DNA from: Azolla pinnata
Taxonomy: Eukaryota > Streptophyta > Polypodiopsida > Salviniales > Salviniaceae
NCBI GenBank assembly: GCA_037176905.1
Contig: JBBBWG010008557.1
Coordinates: 11,637-75,636, forward strand
DNA length: 64,000 bases
Direction: 5' to 3'
Below the pieces are notes generated by a model. The model was given only the letters and a program-made list of their open reading frames with translations. It searched no databases and had not been told where the DNA came from. This document shows, piece by piece, positions 1 through 10,094 of this stretch. The translations under genes were made by a program, and so were the position numbers. The number at the start of each line of letters is the position of its first letter. Within the stretch, counting starts at the first letter, position 1.

Positions 1-345
1 TCCAACGTTAACTGCTTCTATCCCACCAGGAGCAGCCGCTAATCCAACATTAATTGCTTCTATCCCACCAGGAGCAGCCGCTAATCCAACATTAACTGCT
101 TCTATCCCACCAGGAGCAGCCGCTAATCCAACATTAACTGCTTCAATCCCACCAGGAGCAGCCGCTAATCCAACATTAACTGCTTCGATCCCACCAGGAG
201 CAGCCGCTAATCCAACATTAACTGCTTCGATCCCACCAGGAGCAGCTGCTAATCCAACATTAACTGCTTTGATCCCACCACGAGCAGCTACTAATCCAAC
301 GTTAACTGCTTGGATCTGGTCGGGAGCAGCTGCTAATCCGGCATG
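1..345 (-). repeat. 42-bp tandem repeat coding 14-residue units
   Basis: About eight head-to-tail 42-bp units lie inside the zinc-finger reading frame, each coding a version of VGLAAAPGGIEAVN. Differences between units are mostly at third codon positions (Ile ATC/ATA/ATT, Ala GCG/GCA, Asn AAC/AAT). The units at 246-345 are more diverged than the distal ones. The array continues past the left edge. Confidence 0.9.
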
Positions 346-3300
346 ATCTTCCAGCCTGATTCCTCCCGCTTCTTCTTCTTCCTCTTCGTCTTCCTCCTCC
401 TCCTCCTCCTCTGTTCTAGACTCTTCTTCTTGAATACTCTTGGCCGCATCTGCGAGCAAAAGCAGAGGGTTTATAACAGCTCCAATGAGGCGCTGATGAT
501 CTGAAGCTGCTGCTGCGATGCTAGCCATCAGCATCGCGCTTCCTTCTTCTTCTTCTTCTTCTTCTTCTTCTTGTTCTTCCTCCTCCTCCTCCTCTTCCTC
601 TTCTTCTTCTTCTTCTTCTTCTTCTTCTTCTTCTTCTTCTTCCGCCTCATCTGTACTCTCCACAGATGTCGTCTCCGAGGCTCCTTGTTCAGGCTCTGGC
701 AGCTCCGCCTTTTGTGATTCATCGCTGCTCAAAGTCTGATCATCGATCGGCTCATTACTACGGTCAATCTTCTTCTTCTTCTTCTTCTTCTTCTTCTTCG
801 TCGTCGTCGTCGTCGTCGTCGCCGCATTCTTCTTCCCGCTAGTCCTCTTCTGAATCACATCCCGCTCCTCCTCCTCCTCCTCCTGCGCCGCCGTTTTCCA
901 AGCCATAGTAAGAGCGCTGCAGAGCATGCTTGATCCCTTCTTCTTCTTCTTCTTCTTCTTCTTCTTCCCCCTCCTCTCCTTCTTCTGCTTCTTCTCCGCC
1001 ATAGCTGCTGCTAGCGCAGGCGGATTAAACCTATTATATTCACGATGATGATGATGATGATGGCGATGGCGATGGCGATTGTTGCTGCTGTTGAGGAGGC
1101 GGGGCGGAAGGATTCCTCTCCACGCTCGCTCCGGATGGCACCGCATGTGCCCGAATAGAGCTTTCCATGACCAGAAGCCCTTTCCGCACTCGGAGCATTC
1201 CACGCGACTTATACTGCTCTTGTTGACATGCTCCGCAGCTCTCGGAGGATGATGATCGAAGCGGCCCATCCTCGGATCATCGTCGCAATCATCCGGCCTC
1301 TTCTTCTTCGTCTTCGTCTTCTTCGAAGCAGCAGCGGCAAGATCGCGATTCGCACCAGTTTCCGCACTCCTGATCGAGCTTCCATGGCGGCTGATGATCA
1401 CATGCTCTGCTATTCTGATCTGATCTTGATCATGACCTGCAGCTGCTGCACCAGTGTTCTTACGCTTGCTGCCGCCGCTCCTCCTGATGCTCCTACTACC
1501 GCCGGCCGCCGATCTGAATCGTGGCGCAGCTGCGGGCCGATCTACAACAAGCTTTCCATGATCGCCCATGATCGAGCTTATTCTATTGTGGGCGTCATCG
1601 AATCCTGCACCTGCTGCATCGCCCGTGAATTTAGCACCATAGCTCTCCCCGACGACGACGGATGATGATCCCTGCCTACGGATCATCAGTCTGCGGCTTC
1701 CGATCTTCCTCAGGCTGTTCGTCGATGCAGCCGCTCCTGCTTGCCGAATCTGCAGCTTAATGCGGCGATGATCGCCGCCACTGCTACTGCAGCCGAATTC
1801 GATGTTGCCAGAATCGAGCTGATGATCGCTGCGCTGCTGCGCTGCTGCGGCTCGCTTCCTGCATCGGCTTGTATGCAGTGTTGGATCTTGATCCAAGAGA
1901 TTGCCGCCGTCGCCCTGATGATCTTCCACCTCGGAGGTGTCGGTAGTGCTCGGCAGATTCAACGCCTGGACATTACTGATCCCATGATCGGCCTGATCAT
2001 GATCGGGCTCTGATATCCATTCGGACGATTGATCAGGTTGATGATCGGATGCTGTCGAAATCGATCGGCTGCCGTCGCTAGATCGAGACGGAGACTGAGA
2101 TTGGGGTTCAGATTCACCTAATTCGCCTTCTTCTTCTTCTTCTTCTTCTTCATCATCATCTTGATTATCACGATGTTTGAGGCACTGCATTCCATATTGT
2201 CTAAGCGGCCACGCAGCTGCAAGAAGATTCGAGTGATCATGCGCTTCGCGAGGCGCAGATGAATCTCTCCCAGCTTCTGATTTGATCAATCTGGGAGGAG
2301 GAGGAGGAGGAGGAGGACTGACGCCGTTGAATCTTTCCTTCACGGAGGTGCATAGATTACCGATGCCCGCGAGATGATCATGGAAGCTATGCTTGATCCA
2401 AGCGTAATTAGGAGCTGCAGCCGGCCAATCCGGCGTGATTATCGGCGCTAATCTGCGATAATTAGCACAGCGGGCAGCGGATTGCTGCTGCGCCATCAGG
2501 AGCTGATCGTGATGGCTACCTGCACCGGAATGAAGCAGCCGCTTCATGAGCAGATAATTACGGTGGTGCGGCGGATCAGCAGCACTTCTAATCGCATCCC
2601 TGCCGCGATCGTGATCATCAGCAGTAAGCAGGATCTTCGGATCACGATCTGCTCGCGGCGCATGAGATGCTGTTCGATCAGCAGCGCGAGCACTGATTCC
2701 GCCGCCGCATCGGCGATCGATCTGGTGCGAATTGTATCCATATCCCTGCAGCCGAGGATCGAAGAAACCGCTTCTACTAGCTGGCAAATGCAGTGATTCA
2801 TCAGACGGATTTCGTGCAGCACGATCGGGCGGGCGCGGGCCAAAAATCACGCGATTCGTGGCGGCAAGACGATCATCGGCAAGGGAACCGGCGGAGAGAC
2901 TGCGGCTCTTCCTGCGGCGCTTGTAATTAGCGGCATAATCGGCGGAGTTGCAGATCACGAGGTCACCATGAACCCTCATGTGGCCGCCCAGCGCCCTGCC
3001 GGAGGAGAAGTGCCGGCTGCAGATCCGGCACATCACCCGCTTCGTGCCGCCGTGCAACAGGCTATGGCGGTGATGAGGATCGGCGCTCGCGTGCAGGCGA
3101 TCATCATGTTGCTGCGGATGAGGATCGGAACGATTCATAGAGGCCGGTATGAGCTCGGAATCTTCGTCTTCTCTGGCGGTATGCGGGTAGGGAATATTCC
3201 GGGCCCCCGGCAGTGCGGCGCGGCAGGGGCGAGAGGAATTAGGGTTAGCAGAAGCAGACGAAGAAGAGGACGAAGAAGAAGACGACGAAGAAGACGAAGA

Positions 3301-3630
3301 CGAAGAAGAAGAAGAAGAAGACGAAGAAGATCGATGGAGGAGGAAGCTCTGATCACCATCGTCGTCATCGTCACCATCACCACCACCACCACCACCACCA
3401 CCATCACCATCGCCATCGCCATCACCATCGCCATCGCCATCATCATCATCGGCCATGATCGGCGGCGGCGGCCGATGCTCGTTGCTGGTGGAGCGATTAA
3501 GGGCGGGATGATGATTATGAGGAGGAGGAGGAGGAGGAGGTGCGCTGCTGCTGCTGCTGCTGTTGCTGCTGCTGCATGATCTGTGAATCTCGTGGAGGAG
3601 CTTCCTCTTCTTCTTGGGATTGGGCAGCAT
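1..3630 (-). CDS. Large C2H2 zinc-finger protein, C-terminus beyond left edge
   Basis: One uninterrupted reading frame of 1,210 codons runs from the ATG at 3630 to base 1 with no stop, so the 3' end lies outside the window. An in-frame stop at 3705-3703 and no intervening ATG fix the start. Residues 5-11 read PKKKRKL, a classical nuclear localisation signal. Two C-x2-C-x12-H-x3-H fingers are visible: residues 201-221 (3030-2968, helix RALGGHMRVH) and about 812-832 (1197-1135, helix KALFGHMRCH followed by PERAWRGI). Both resemble plant ZAT-type QALGGH fingers, so nuclear DNA binding and transcriptional regulation are inferred. The rest is low complexity: Ser, Pro, Asp/Gly, Lys, Thr and a long Glu run (about residues 997-1029). 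From about residue 1097 a 14-residue repeat (consensus VGLAAAPGGIEAVN) continues to the edge. It is unusually long for the family. The single-exon structure is typical of plant C2H2 genes. Confidence 0.8.
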   Translation of the reverse strand, partial: MLPNPKKKRKLLHEIHRSCSSSNSSSSSSAPPPPPPPHNHHPALNRSTSNEHRPPPPIMADDDDGDGDGDGDGDGDGGGGGGGGDGDDDDDGDQSFLLHRSSSSSSSSSSSSSSSSSSSSSSSSSASANPNSSRPCRAALPGARNIPYPHTAREDEDSELIPASMNRSDPHPQQHDDRLHASADPHHRHSLLHGGTKRVMCRICSRHFSSGRALGGHMRVHGDLVICNSADYAANYKRRRKSRSLSAGSLADDRLAATNRVIFGPRPPDRAARNPSDESLHLPASRSGFFDPRLQGYGYNSHQIDRRCGGGISARAADRTASHAPRADRDPKILLTADDHDRGRDAIRSAADPPHHRNYLLMKRLLHSGAGSHHDQLLMAQQQSAARCANYRRLAPIITPDWPAAAPNYAWIKHSFHDHLAGIGNLCTSVKERFNGVSPPPPPPPPRLIKSEAGRDSSAPREAHDHSNLLAAAWPLRQYGMQCLKHRDNQDDDEEEEEEEEGELGESEPQSQSPSRSSDGSRSISTASDHQPDQSSEWISEPDHDQADHGISNVQALNLPSTTDTSEVEDHQGDGGNLLDQDPTLHTSRCRKRAAAAQQRSDHQLDSGNIEFGCSSSGGDHRRIKLQIRQAGAAASTNSLRKIGSRRLMIRRQGSSSVVVGESYGAKFTGDAAGAGFDDAHNRISSIMGDHGKLVVDRPAAAPRFRSAAGGSRSIRRSGGSKRKNTGAAAAGHDQDQIRIAEHVIISRHGSSIRSAETGANRDLAAAASKKTKTKKKRPDDCDDDPRMGRFDHHPPRAAEHVNKSSISRVECSECGKGFWSWKALFGHMRCHPERAWRGILPPRLLNSSNNRHRHRHHHHHHREYNRFNPPALAAAMAEKKQKKERRGKKKKKKKKKKGSSMLCSALTMAWKTAAQEEEEEERDVIQKRTSGKKNAATTTTTTTKKKKKKKKKKIDRSNEPIDDQTLSSDESQKAELPEPEQGASETTSVESTDEAEEEEEEEEEEEEEEEEEEEEEEEQEEEEEEEEEGSAMLMASIAAAASDHQRLIGAVINPLLLLADAAKSIQEEESRTEEEEEEEDEEEEEEAGGIRLEDHAGLAAAPDQIQAVNVGLVAARGGIKAVNVGLAAAPGGIEAVNVGLAAAPGGIEAVNVGLAAAPGGIEAVNVGLAAAPGGIEAVNVGLAAAPGGIEAINVGLAAAPGGIEAVNVG

Positions 3631-3671
3631 GATGATCAGCTCAGCATCAGGGCGGAGTAAGTAGGCGGCGC

Positions 3672-3685
3672 TAGGGTTAGGGTTT
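3672..3685 (-). promoter_or_regulatory. Telo-box-like AAACCCTAACCCTA near the zinc-finger gene start
   Basis: Read on the minus strand, an AAACCCTAACCCTA element sits about 45 bases upstream of the zinc-finger ATG. Telo-boxes are common in plant promoters and 5' leaders. Function here is inferred from sequence only. Confidence 0.35.
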
Positions 3686-3720
3686 CGGAGGGGAGGGAGG
3701 AATCATCGATCATGGGAGGA

Positions 3721-3950
3721 AAGGAAGGAAGGCGGAAGCAGAAGCAGAAGAAGAAGAAGAAGCAGCAAAAGCAGAAGAAGAAGAAGAAGAAGAAGAAGAA
3801 GAAGAAGAAGCAGAAGAAGACGTGTGTGTAGAGTGAGAGAGGAGTCAAAAGCGGCAGGTCTCAGTTGCTTAGGACGAAGAAGAAGAAGAAGAAAGAAGAA
3901 AGAAGAAGAAGAAGAAGACGAAGAAGACGAAGAAGAAAGAAGAAGAAGAA
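3721..3950. repeat. GAA/CAGAA-rich microsatellite tract
   Basis: Long runs of GAA, GCAGAA and GACGAA on the plus strand, so TTC on the strand of the zinc-finger gene just downstream. It probably falls in that gene's promoter or leader. Confidence 0.8.
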
Positions 3951-4149
3951 GGGGCCACACAACATGCAAAGCATGCACACCACCGCAGCAAAAAGCAAAT
4001 AGCAAAAAGCAAAAAGGAAACACAAAGAAAAAGGAAAAACAAATAAAAATAGGATTTCTGTTGTTTTGCTTTTTTTGTTTATACAGAAAAAACAATCCTG
4101 CGTTTTACTTACCTCTCTAACCGTCATGATCATCACCGCCGTCACGACC

Positions 4150-4720
4150 ATCACCATCATCACCATCAATCTTCACGGTCATCACCATCAACCTTCACCG
4201 TCATCACCATCAACCTTCACCGTCATCACCATCAACCTTCACCGTCATCACCATCAACAATCTTCACCGTCATCACCATCAACAATCTTCAGCATCATCA
4301 CCAACAACAACCTTCGCCATCATCACCAACAACAATCTTCCACCATCATCACCATCAACAATCTTTCAGCATCATCACCATCAACAACCTTCAGCATCAT
4401 CACCATCAACAATCTTCACCATCATCACCATCAACAATCTTCACCTTCATCACCATCAACAATCTTCGCCATCCATCATCACCAACAACAACCTTCGCCA
4501 TCATCACCATCAACAATCTTTCAGCATCATCACCATCAACAACCTTCAGCATCATCACCAACAACAATCTTCGCCATCATCACCATCAACAATCTTTCAG
4601 CATCATCACCATCAACAACCTTCAGCACCATCACCATCAACAATCTTCACCATCATCACCATCAACAACCTTCACCATCATCACCATCAACAATCTTCAC
4701 CATCATCACCATCATCGATA
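4150..4720. repeat. 25-bp minisatellite of CATCATCACC / ATCAACAATCTTC type
   Basis: Roughly twenty copies of a 24-26 bp unit made of CATCATCACCATCAACA plus ATCTTCAC or ACCTTCAG. Some copies have an extra T. Because 25 is not a multiple of three, each unit shifts the reading frame, so the long open frame across it is a by-product of stop-free composition. Confidence 0.8.
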
Positions 4721-5411
4721 CCACGAGCATCACCATCACCATCACCACCATCAGCGGCACGACCATCGCCACCATGATGCATCATGCATCATGATGATCA
4801 TCATCTTTCTTCTTCTACACACACACACGGCTGAGGACCGAACCGCAGACCTAACGTACGTGATGTGGCCCCCGATCGGCAGCCCAGTGCGCGTGTTCAC
4901 ACCAGTCCGACCGGTCGATGGATCCGCGGGGACGAGGCCGGGATTAAAACTAACGGCCGTTTGACCGTTCCCGAGTCCAGCTGCATATCGCGATCGTTGG
5001 TAGGCAACCGGTTCCCTTTATCGCGGATGTTCACAGCAGAGAACTCGGGCGAAGGATCGCGATTGCACTGCATTGCACTGCGCCGCCTGCAATGTTCGAT
5101 CTCCGTCGCATTCGGGATATCATCGTGCATGAGACGCCCGAGGCCAAGAGCTTGGCCCCAGAAGGGAAAGAGCGCGATGTCGTCTCTGTTTCGGCGGCGT
5201 GACCAGCCGGAAACAGAAGACGCTCGTAAGTTTCGCTTATTCTCGAAACGAGGCCCTTTCCGTGTTTCCGGTATTTCCGGGAGGTGCCCTTCCAAACGCG
5301 CACACAGACATGCATTTGTTTTGTTGGATTCAAGCAAAACCAGTTATAATGCATAGTAGTTGAATTCCTACTCCAATAACACATCTTCCATATTATTAAC
5401 AATATCTATCG

Positions 5412-5435
5412 ATATATATATATATATATATATAT
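5412..5435. repeat. TA dinucleotide run
   Basis: An uninterrupted alternating TA tract of about 24 bases. Confidence 0.9.
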
Positions 5436-5800
5436 GTGCCCATTCGGTCACGTTGATCGCATGAACTAACAACAACTGTTGATTCAGACACACCATGTCC
5501 CTGGCGCCTCGCTCTCGCATCATCAAGTTCTCTCGACCCCTTTTCCCCTAGCCACCCCCAACGACTGCTCCTTTCGCTGTCTCCGAGCTACCACCCCCGC
5601 CTCGGCGCATGTGTTCGATCGATGATGATCGACGAGTCCTCTTCAGTGATGGGGGTGGGGTGTTTCAGTCTTGGAACTCCTTCTTCGAGGCGTGGAGTGC
5701 AAAACAAACAGTAGAGAGGCACTTCGTCACGAGATGGGGACGTATGAGCACAACCATGACCACGACCAGAACCAGAACCCCAGGGAGGGCATACAACCAT

Positions 5801-5864
5801 GTTGTTGTTGTTGTTGTTGTTGTTGTTGTAGAAGTAGTAGTAGTAGTAGTAGTTGTTGTTGTTG
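5801..5864. repeat. TTG then TAG trinucleotide runs
   Basis: A GTT/TTG run passes into a TAG run and back to TTG, forming a compound trinucleotide microsatellite. Confidence 0.9.
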
Positions 5865-7674
5865 AGCTCTTACCAAACACACAGCTTCTCGCTCCTATGC
5901 GGGTCGGTTAGATGCACCTCACCACCCCCTTTCTGGTTAAGAGTGGTGCCGTTTGCCGAGAGTTTCACCCCCACAGAAAGAGTGCTTGTAGGTATGCATG
6001 TATACATATGTATATAGATCTTCCAGAGTCTTGTCGCTAATTGCGTTTGGTTAATTCGACGGGGGCAGCTGCATAGATCTTGAAACGCTTGTGCGTATCT
6101 AGCTCGGTAGGCACCTTCCCGCACCCAACACAAACCCCACCCATTTTGAGGCGTTTGGCCAAACGCATCGCCAGCTGACCTGACCGACAACTGAATCTCG
6201 CTCGAGAGCCCCAACATTCCAAAACCGCACCCTTACGAGCTTTGTTTTATTTATTTTTGCAAATCTCGGATTGCATGCCATTGCGCTTCGGCTGGTCTCA
6301 TCGGCGAGATCGTTGATGGCCTCGAGACTCGCCGGACAATGCCGACACCGTGAGCGAAATCCTGCATCAGTCGTAGCTTGAGGCCGAGGATGAATATGTC
6401 TATCCCTTGCGATAACCATGAAAGAAAGCTTCGAATGCCATTTTCTTGACATCCAAATGTATTTCATTTGATGAAGGCCAACTTCTGCCTCTAGGACATC
6501 GAAGTCGCTCTGCTCGATTGATCATGTTGTAGATAATTGAAATTAGTCATGAGATAGATAGGCTTTACTGTGGTTTTCCTTAATCTCATAGTAACTATAT
6601 ATTTGGCTGAATTTCAGCAGGAATGATATGATAAACTCTGATATTTGTTATCACTTGTCCACTCCAGCTGACTCTTGTTAGCTAAGGATTTCTTTCCTCA
6701 CCGCACCCAAAGCGTGATTTCGGTCAAGGGTATGGGACTTTGAAGAGATGTAGATCTTTAGTTTGTTAAGAGTGTGATGGGTAGTGGATCAGAAAACAAC
6801 AGTTATTGCTCAGTAAATTCTTGAAGCTACAAATGCATTTCATGAAGGGCCCATAAACCTTTCATGAGAATCACAAGTTACCTCTCACAAAACTGACACA
6901 AAATGACACATCATTTTGCTTAAGAGGGTTCTTGTTTTGATCCATCCCCCAACTAACTACATTTAGACAGGTCAAATATCAAATATATATACCTGCAGTG
7001 CAAAACTGTTTCCACCCATTGTGATTCCTTTCAACAGTAATCAACTGCTGTCACGAGCTCATTGTCTTTAACTGTCCGTAAGTACTGAATTCATTTCGAG
7101 AATGTCTAAGATTATGATGCCTCCTAAGATCATTAGATTGGCGTTCAGGATCATTAGACCCCTATGGATGACTATGCTCATCAGTCTTAAACCAAAGCAT
7201 GAATCACCCAACGATATCCTAAGCACTAGAAACTTAGGAGATCTTTGATTGCCATAGCCAAAGAAACAAGGAAAAGCTGAATACAGAGAGAGTCACTTCC
7301 ACAGCGCCTTCTCATCTTCCCTCTCGTTGGGCGAATGAGGTCAACAAAACACGAACACATCTGATGGTTCTTGGGTTTCCCATCAAAGTAAAACGTAAAA
7401 AGAGTAATGCTATGTTTAGTTTCTCCACAGCATTCTTATATTCAATATACAACAGCCAATTGCTGATATACCCGAATCAATTCCGAGGAGAACTGAGATC
7501 AAACATATTTCCTTTTCGGAATACATCAAATCCAACGAATGGAGCATATGCTGTATTGCCGTGCTATATTGCTCACTCTTCCAATTCGATGCTTCAGCAA
7601 AACATAGGTGAGACATATTCCATTAAGCATACATCTGATCAAGCACATGCCACATATCCTCCATTGTCGTGCTG

Positions 7675-7727
7675 TACTACTACTACTACTACTACTACTA
7701 CTACAACAACAACTACTACTACTACTC
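7675..7727. repeat. TAC trinucleotide run at the 3' end of RCCR
   Basis: A TAC/AAC run, read as GTA/GTT on the RCCR strand. It supplies the RCCR stop codon (7724-7722) and begins that gene's 3' flank. Confidence 0.85.
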
Positions 7728-8930
7728 ACCCTTCCGAAATGCAGCAATAACATTATCCGTGATCTCTGGACCAAATAACCTTGGCATGTTGGAGCTCAGA
7801 TCGACCTCCACACCCTTTGTTTTGATCATTCTGTCACGTTTCACAATCGCTTCCACTTCTTCATCCGGCGATTCCTTACCTAGAGCAAGCACTCCGTGTA
7901 GCCATAGATCCACGACCTTATGTGCAGCAGGAGCTACGACATCTTCGATGATCTGATCCAGCGACACATCTTCTGCATCAGCAGGGCATTCAAACTTGTA
8001 TAGTATGGATGTCGGTGATGTTACACATCTTATGTACAGCGTTGGAGGCTCATATCGCTGGGCGTAGGGTGATTTCTGAAGCTCCTGTTTGATCGATTCC
8101 AATGGTGTGTCTTCGTAGAATCTCTTCAAATACTCGAGGTCGCTGACGAGATCTTTCCTTGGAAGCAGATCGAGCACAAGCACCAAACTGTTTGCGTTTG
8201 TTTGAATGAACTCGAACAACAGATGTGGGCTATCTATCTTGCTGTTCATCATTGCAACCATGGTTGCTATGTTCAAAGTTCCAAACGGAAGGTTGCAATG
8301 CAACCAAGATCCGAGCAAGAGATCGATCTGGCAAGAGGGACAAACCAGGGCTTTAATGTCAGGAATCAAGCCTGCTTTCCAATTTGGTCGACCTACATAA
8401 AACACTGCTCGGCTTGCGCCCGTTTTCTACTTCTATTCCGCAGCAAATTCCCATGTCTAGCATGCTGTGCGCAGAACGGAAGGAAGAAGGCTACGGAATG
8501 CATCAAAGAAATGGAATGCGGGAAGCAGAGATCTTACTGGAGATTCAGAAGCTCCGGATCGAAGCACCACCGATCCTTGGTTGTTCCCCTGCGGATTCTT
8601 GAAGCTACGAACTTCTGGCGGAGTGCGAGAAGCACCGAGAAGCGGGCGGGAGGAAGCCGAGGCGAGGCGAGAAGCGATGGTGCGGGAGGCGTTCTCCATG
8701 AGGCGAGATCCGGAAGGCGAAAGGAAAGGGAAGGTGATCCAAGGGTCTGACGCCGACTCGGAAGAAGAAGCCATCGCCGAGAACAGCCTGCGGCGGATGG
8801 GAGGAAATCTGGAGACGGCCGATGAGGGTTGTGGAGAGAAGGAGAGGGTCCGATGCAGGTGCTGCAGAGAAGAGGGGGGGCTGATCATGATGGGAGGGCA
8901 AGGAAGGACCATCGCCATCGCCATCGCCAT
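7722..8930 (-). CDS. RCCR: Red chlorophyll catabolite reductase, plastid
   Basis: RCCR reduces red chlorophyll catabolite to a primary fluorescent catabolite in the plastid; loss in Arabidopsis (ACD2) causes cell death. Two exons are seen: 8930-8538 and 8327-7722. The donor GTAAGA and an acceptor ending CCAG join in phase 0, placing SESP next to IDLLLGSWLHCNLP, as in the Arabidopsis protein (SSPIDFVIGSWIHC). The C-terminal PRLFGPEI matches the family. The model gives 332 residues against about 319 in Arabidopsis. I chose the ATG at 8930 because it opens a basic, Ser/Pro-rich presequence typical of transit peptides; an upstream in-frame ATG at 9029 is less likely. The last codons lie in GGTGAGTAG, so a further small exon cannot be excluded. 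The gene is divergent from the RIIa gene. Confidence 0.9.
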
Positions 8931-9145
8931 CGCCACCACATCGAGGAGCAGATGAACAGAAGGGATACGTAGACCGTATGCTTCTACGTATGCAGACGGT
9001 ATTAGTATCCGTATCCGTATCCCGTACATTATACATATGTGGTATCGATATGTTGATCATCAATTCAATAGCACAAAGGGCTTGCATACACAATCTCGGG
9101 GAGAAACATACGAGATCAATGTTGATCGGGCGGAAAGCTCTTAAA

Positions 9146-9349
9146 ATCCCTTCGATGCTGCGCTGGGCTCGATACCCGGCCTGATTCGATCCATTAATCC
9201 CTCCGATGCTGCGCTGGGCTCGATACCCGGCCTGATTCGATCCATTAATCCCTCCGATGCTGCGTTAGGCTCGATACCCGGCCTGATTCGATCCATTAAT
9301 CCCTCCGATGCTGCGCTGGGCTCGATACCCGGCCTGATTCGGTCCATTA
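9146..9349. repeat. Four tandem copies of a 51-bp unit
   Basis: Four near-identical 51-bp units begin about 9146, 9197, 9248 and 9299. Read on the minus strand each can encode 17 residues (MDRIRPGIEPSAASEGL), but there is no family match. Confidence 0.9.
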
Positions 9350-10065
9350 TTCTGAACTGCAACATCTGTCGATACCCCATGAATCCCCTTTGGTAGAGAG
9401 ATCTGGCATGGAAAGAATCCCGAGACGGCGTCCGTGTTCTGCCAATACTTCCAGCGTGGCGAGCGTCGGGAGCTCACGGGCATCTTCAGAGCACGCGCAT
9501 ATTTCTCTAACGATTGTTCGATTCGATCGATTTCCCAATCTCTAACGTTTCATCCATCGCGCAGATTATCCGCGTGTCGTGATTCTCGGTACACCTCGCG
9601 ACAACGACAGCGATCATAATGGTCAACAATCATAACGGCGGCAAGCACGTTAGAATGAAGGTTATGCACTAATTCATGTGGTCTCCAAGGCATATATACA
9701 ACAATAGAAACAAATGGCCATGAGCCCATTTCTGGCGTTTCCTCTACTTGCATAAATTTCCAGCTTTGATCAAGTCGCGCAATCCCAGAGATTTTTTTCG
9801 TAAGAACAAAAACTGAGCGTGTGAAAAAAGAGTTCCAAATGATGGATTTCAGATGCAGTTAGTTGACGGTTAATGCCACAACGTCATGACATCTTCTCCT
9901 CCTTCCTCTTACCTCTTCTTCTTCCTTCTTTCATCTTTCATCTTCCTTCTTTCTTCTTCCCTCTGAAACAGAGCAGCACTCTTCCTGTTCTCTCCAACAG
10001 ATCATCTTGGGATTTCATTTCCCTGATCACAAAAGCCTACATACTCCCACTCTCTCGAGAGCACA

Positions 10066-10087
10066 AGATCGATCGATCGATCGATCG
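10066..10087. repeat. GATC tetranucleotide run before the RIIa ATG
   Basis: About five GATC units end seven bases before the start codon of the RIIa gene, so they fall in its presumed 5' leader. Confidence 0.85.
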
Positions 10088-10094
10088 CGAGGAT

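Larger units (their letters stand above)
3703..7721. other. Intergenic region rich in simple repeats, no supported gene
   Basis: This stretch lies upstream of the minus-strand zinc-finger gene and downstream of minus-strand RCCR. It contains a GAA-rich tract (3721-3950), a 25-bp minisatellite (about 4150-4720), a TA run, TTG/TAG runs and ordinary unique sequence. Open frames at 4865-5400 and 5870-6470 overlap on both strands and resemble nothing I recognise, so I do not call genes. Confidence 0.6.
8931..10094. other. Divergent intergenic region between RCCR and the RIIa gene
   Basis: About 1.2 kb separates the two ATGs and must hold both promoters. It contains a GCCATC hexamer run just inside RCCR, a 51-bp tandem repeat (9146-9349), a CTT-rich stretch (9890-9960) and a GATC tetranucleotide run just before the RIIa ATG. 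I see no further gene. Confidence 0.6.

Noticed and set aside
518-739. Ser-rich open frame on the plus strand
   Set aside because: Antisense shadow of the Glu-rich tract of the zinc-finger coding sequence.
1228-3579. Several plus-strand open frames
   Set aside because: All lie antisense to the single 1,210-codon zinc-finger frame, which has two complete C2H2 motifs and a clear start.
4066-4794. 242-codon His/Gln/Ser/Pro-rich open frame
   Set aside because: It is the read-through of a 25-bp minisatellite. The unit is not a multiple of three, so the apparent protein cycles through three unrelated peptides.
5870-6467. Overlapping minus-strand open frames
   Set aside because: Three frames overlap in the same place with no recognisable motif or splice-linked partner.
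9146-9349. CRISPR array
   Set aside because: Units abut directly with no unique spacers, and the window is a plant nuclear genome.
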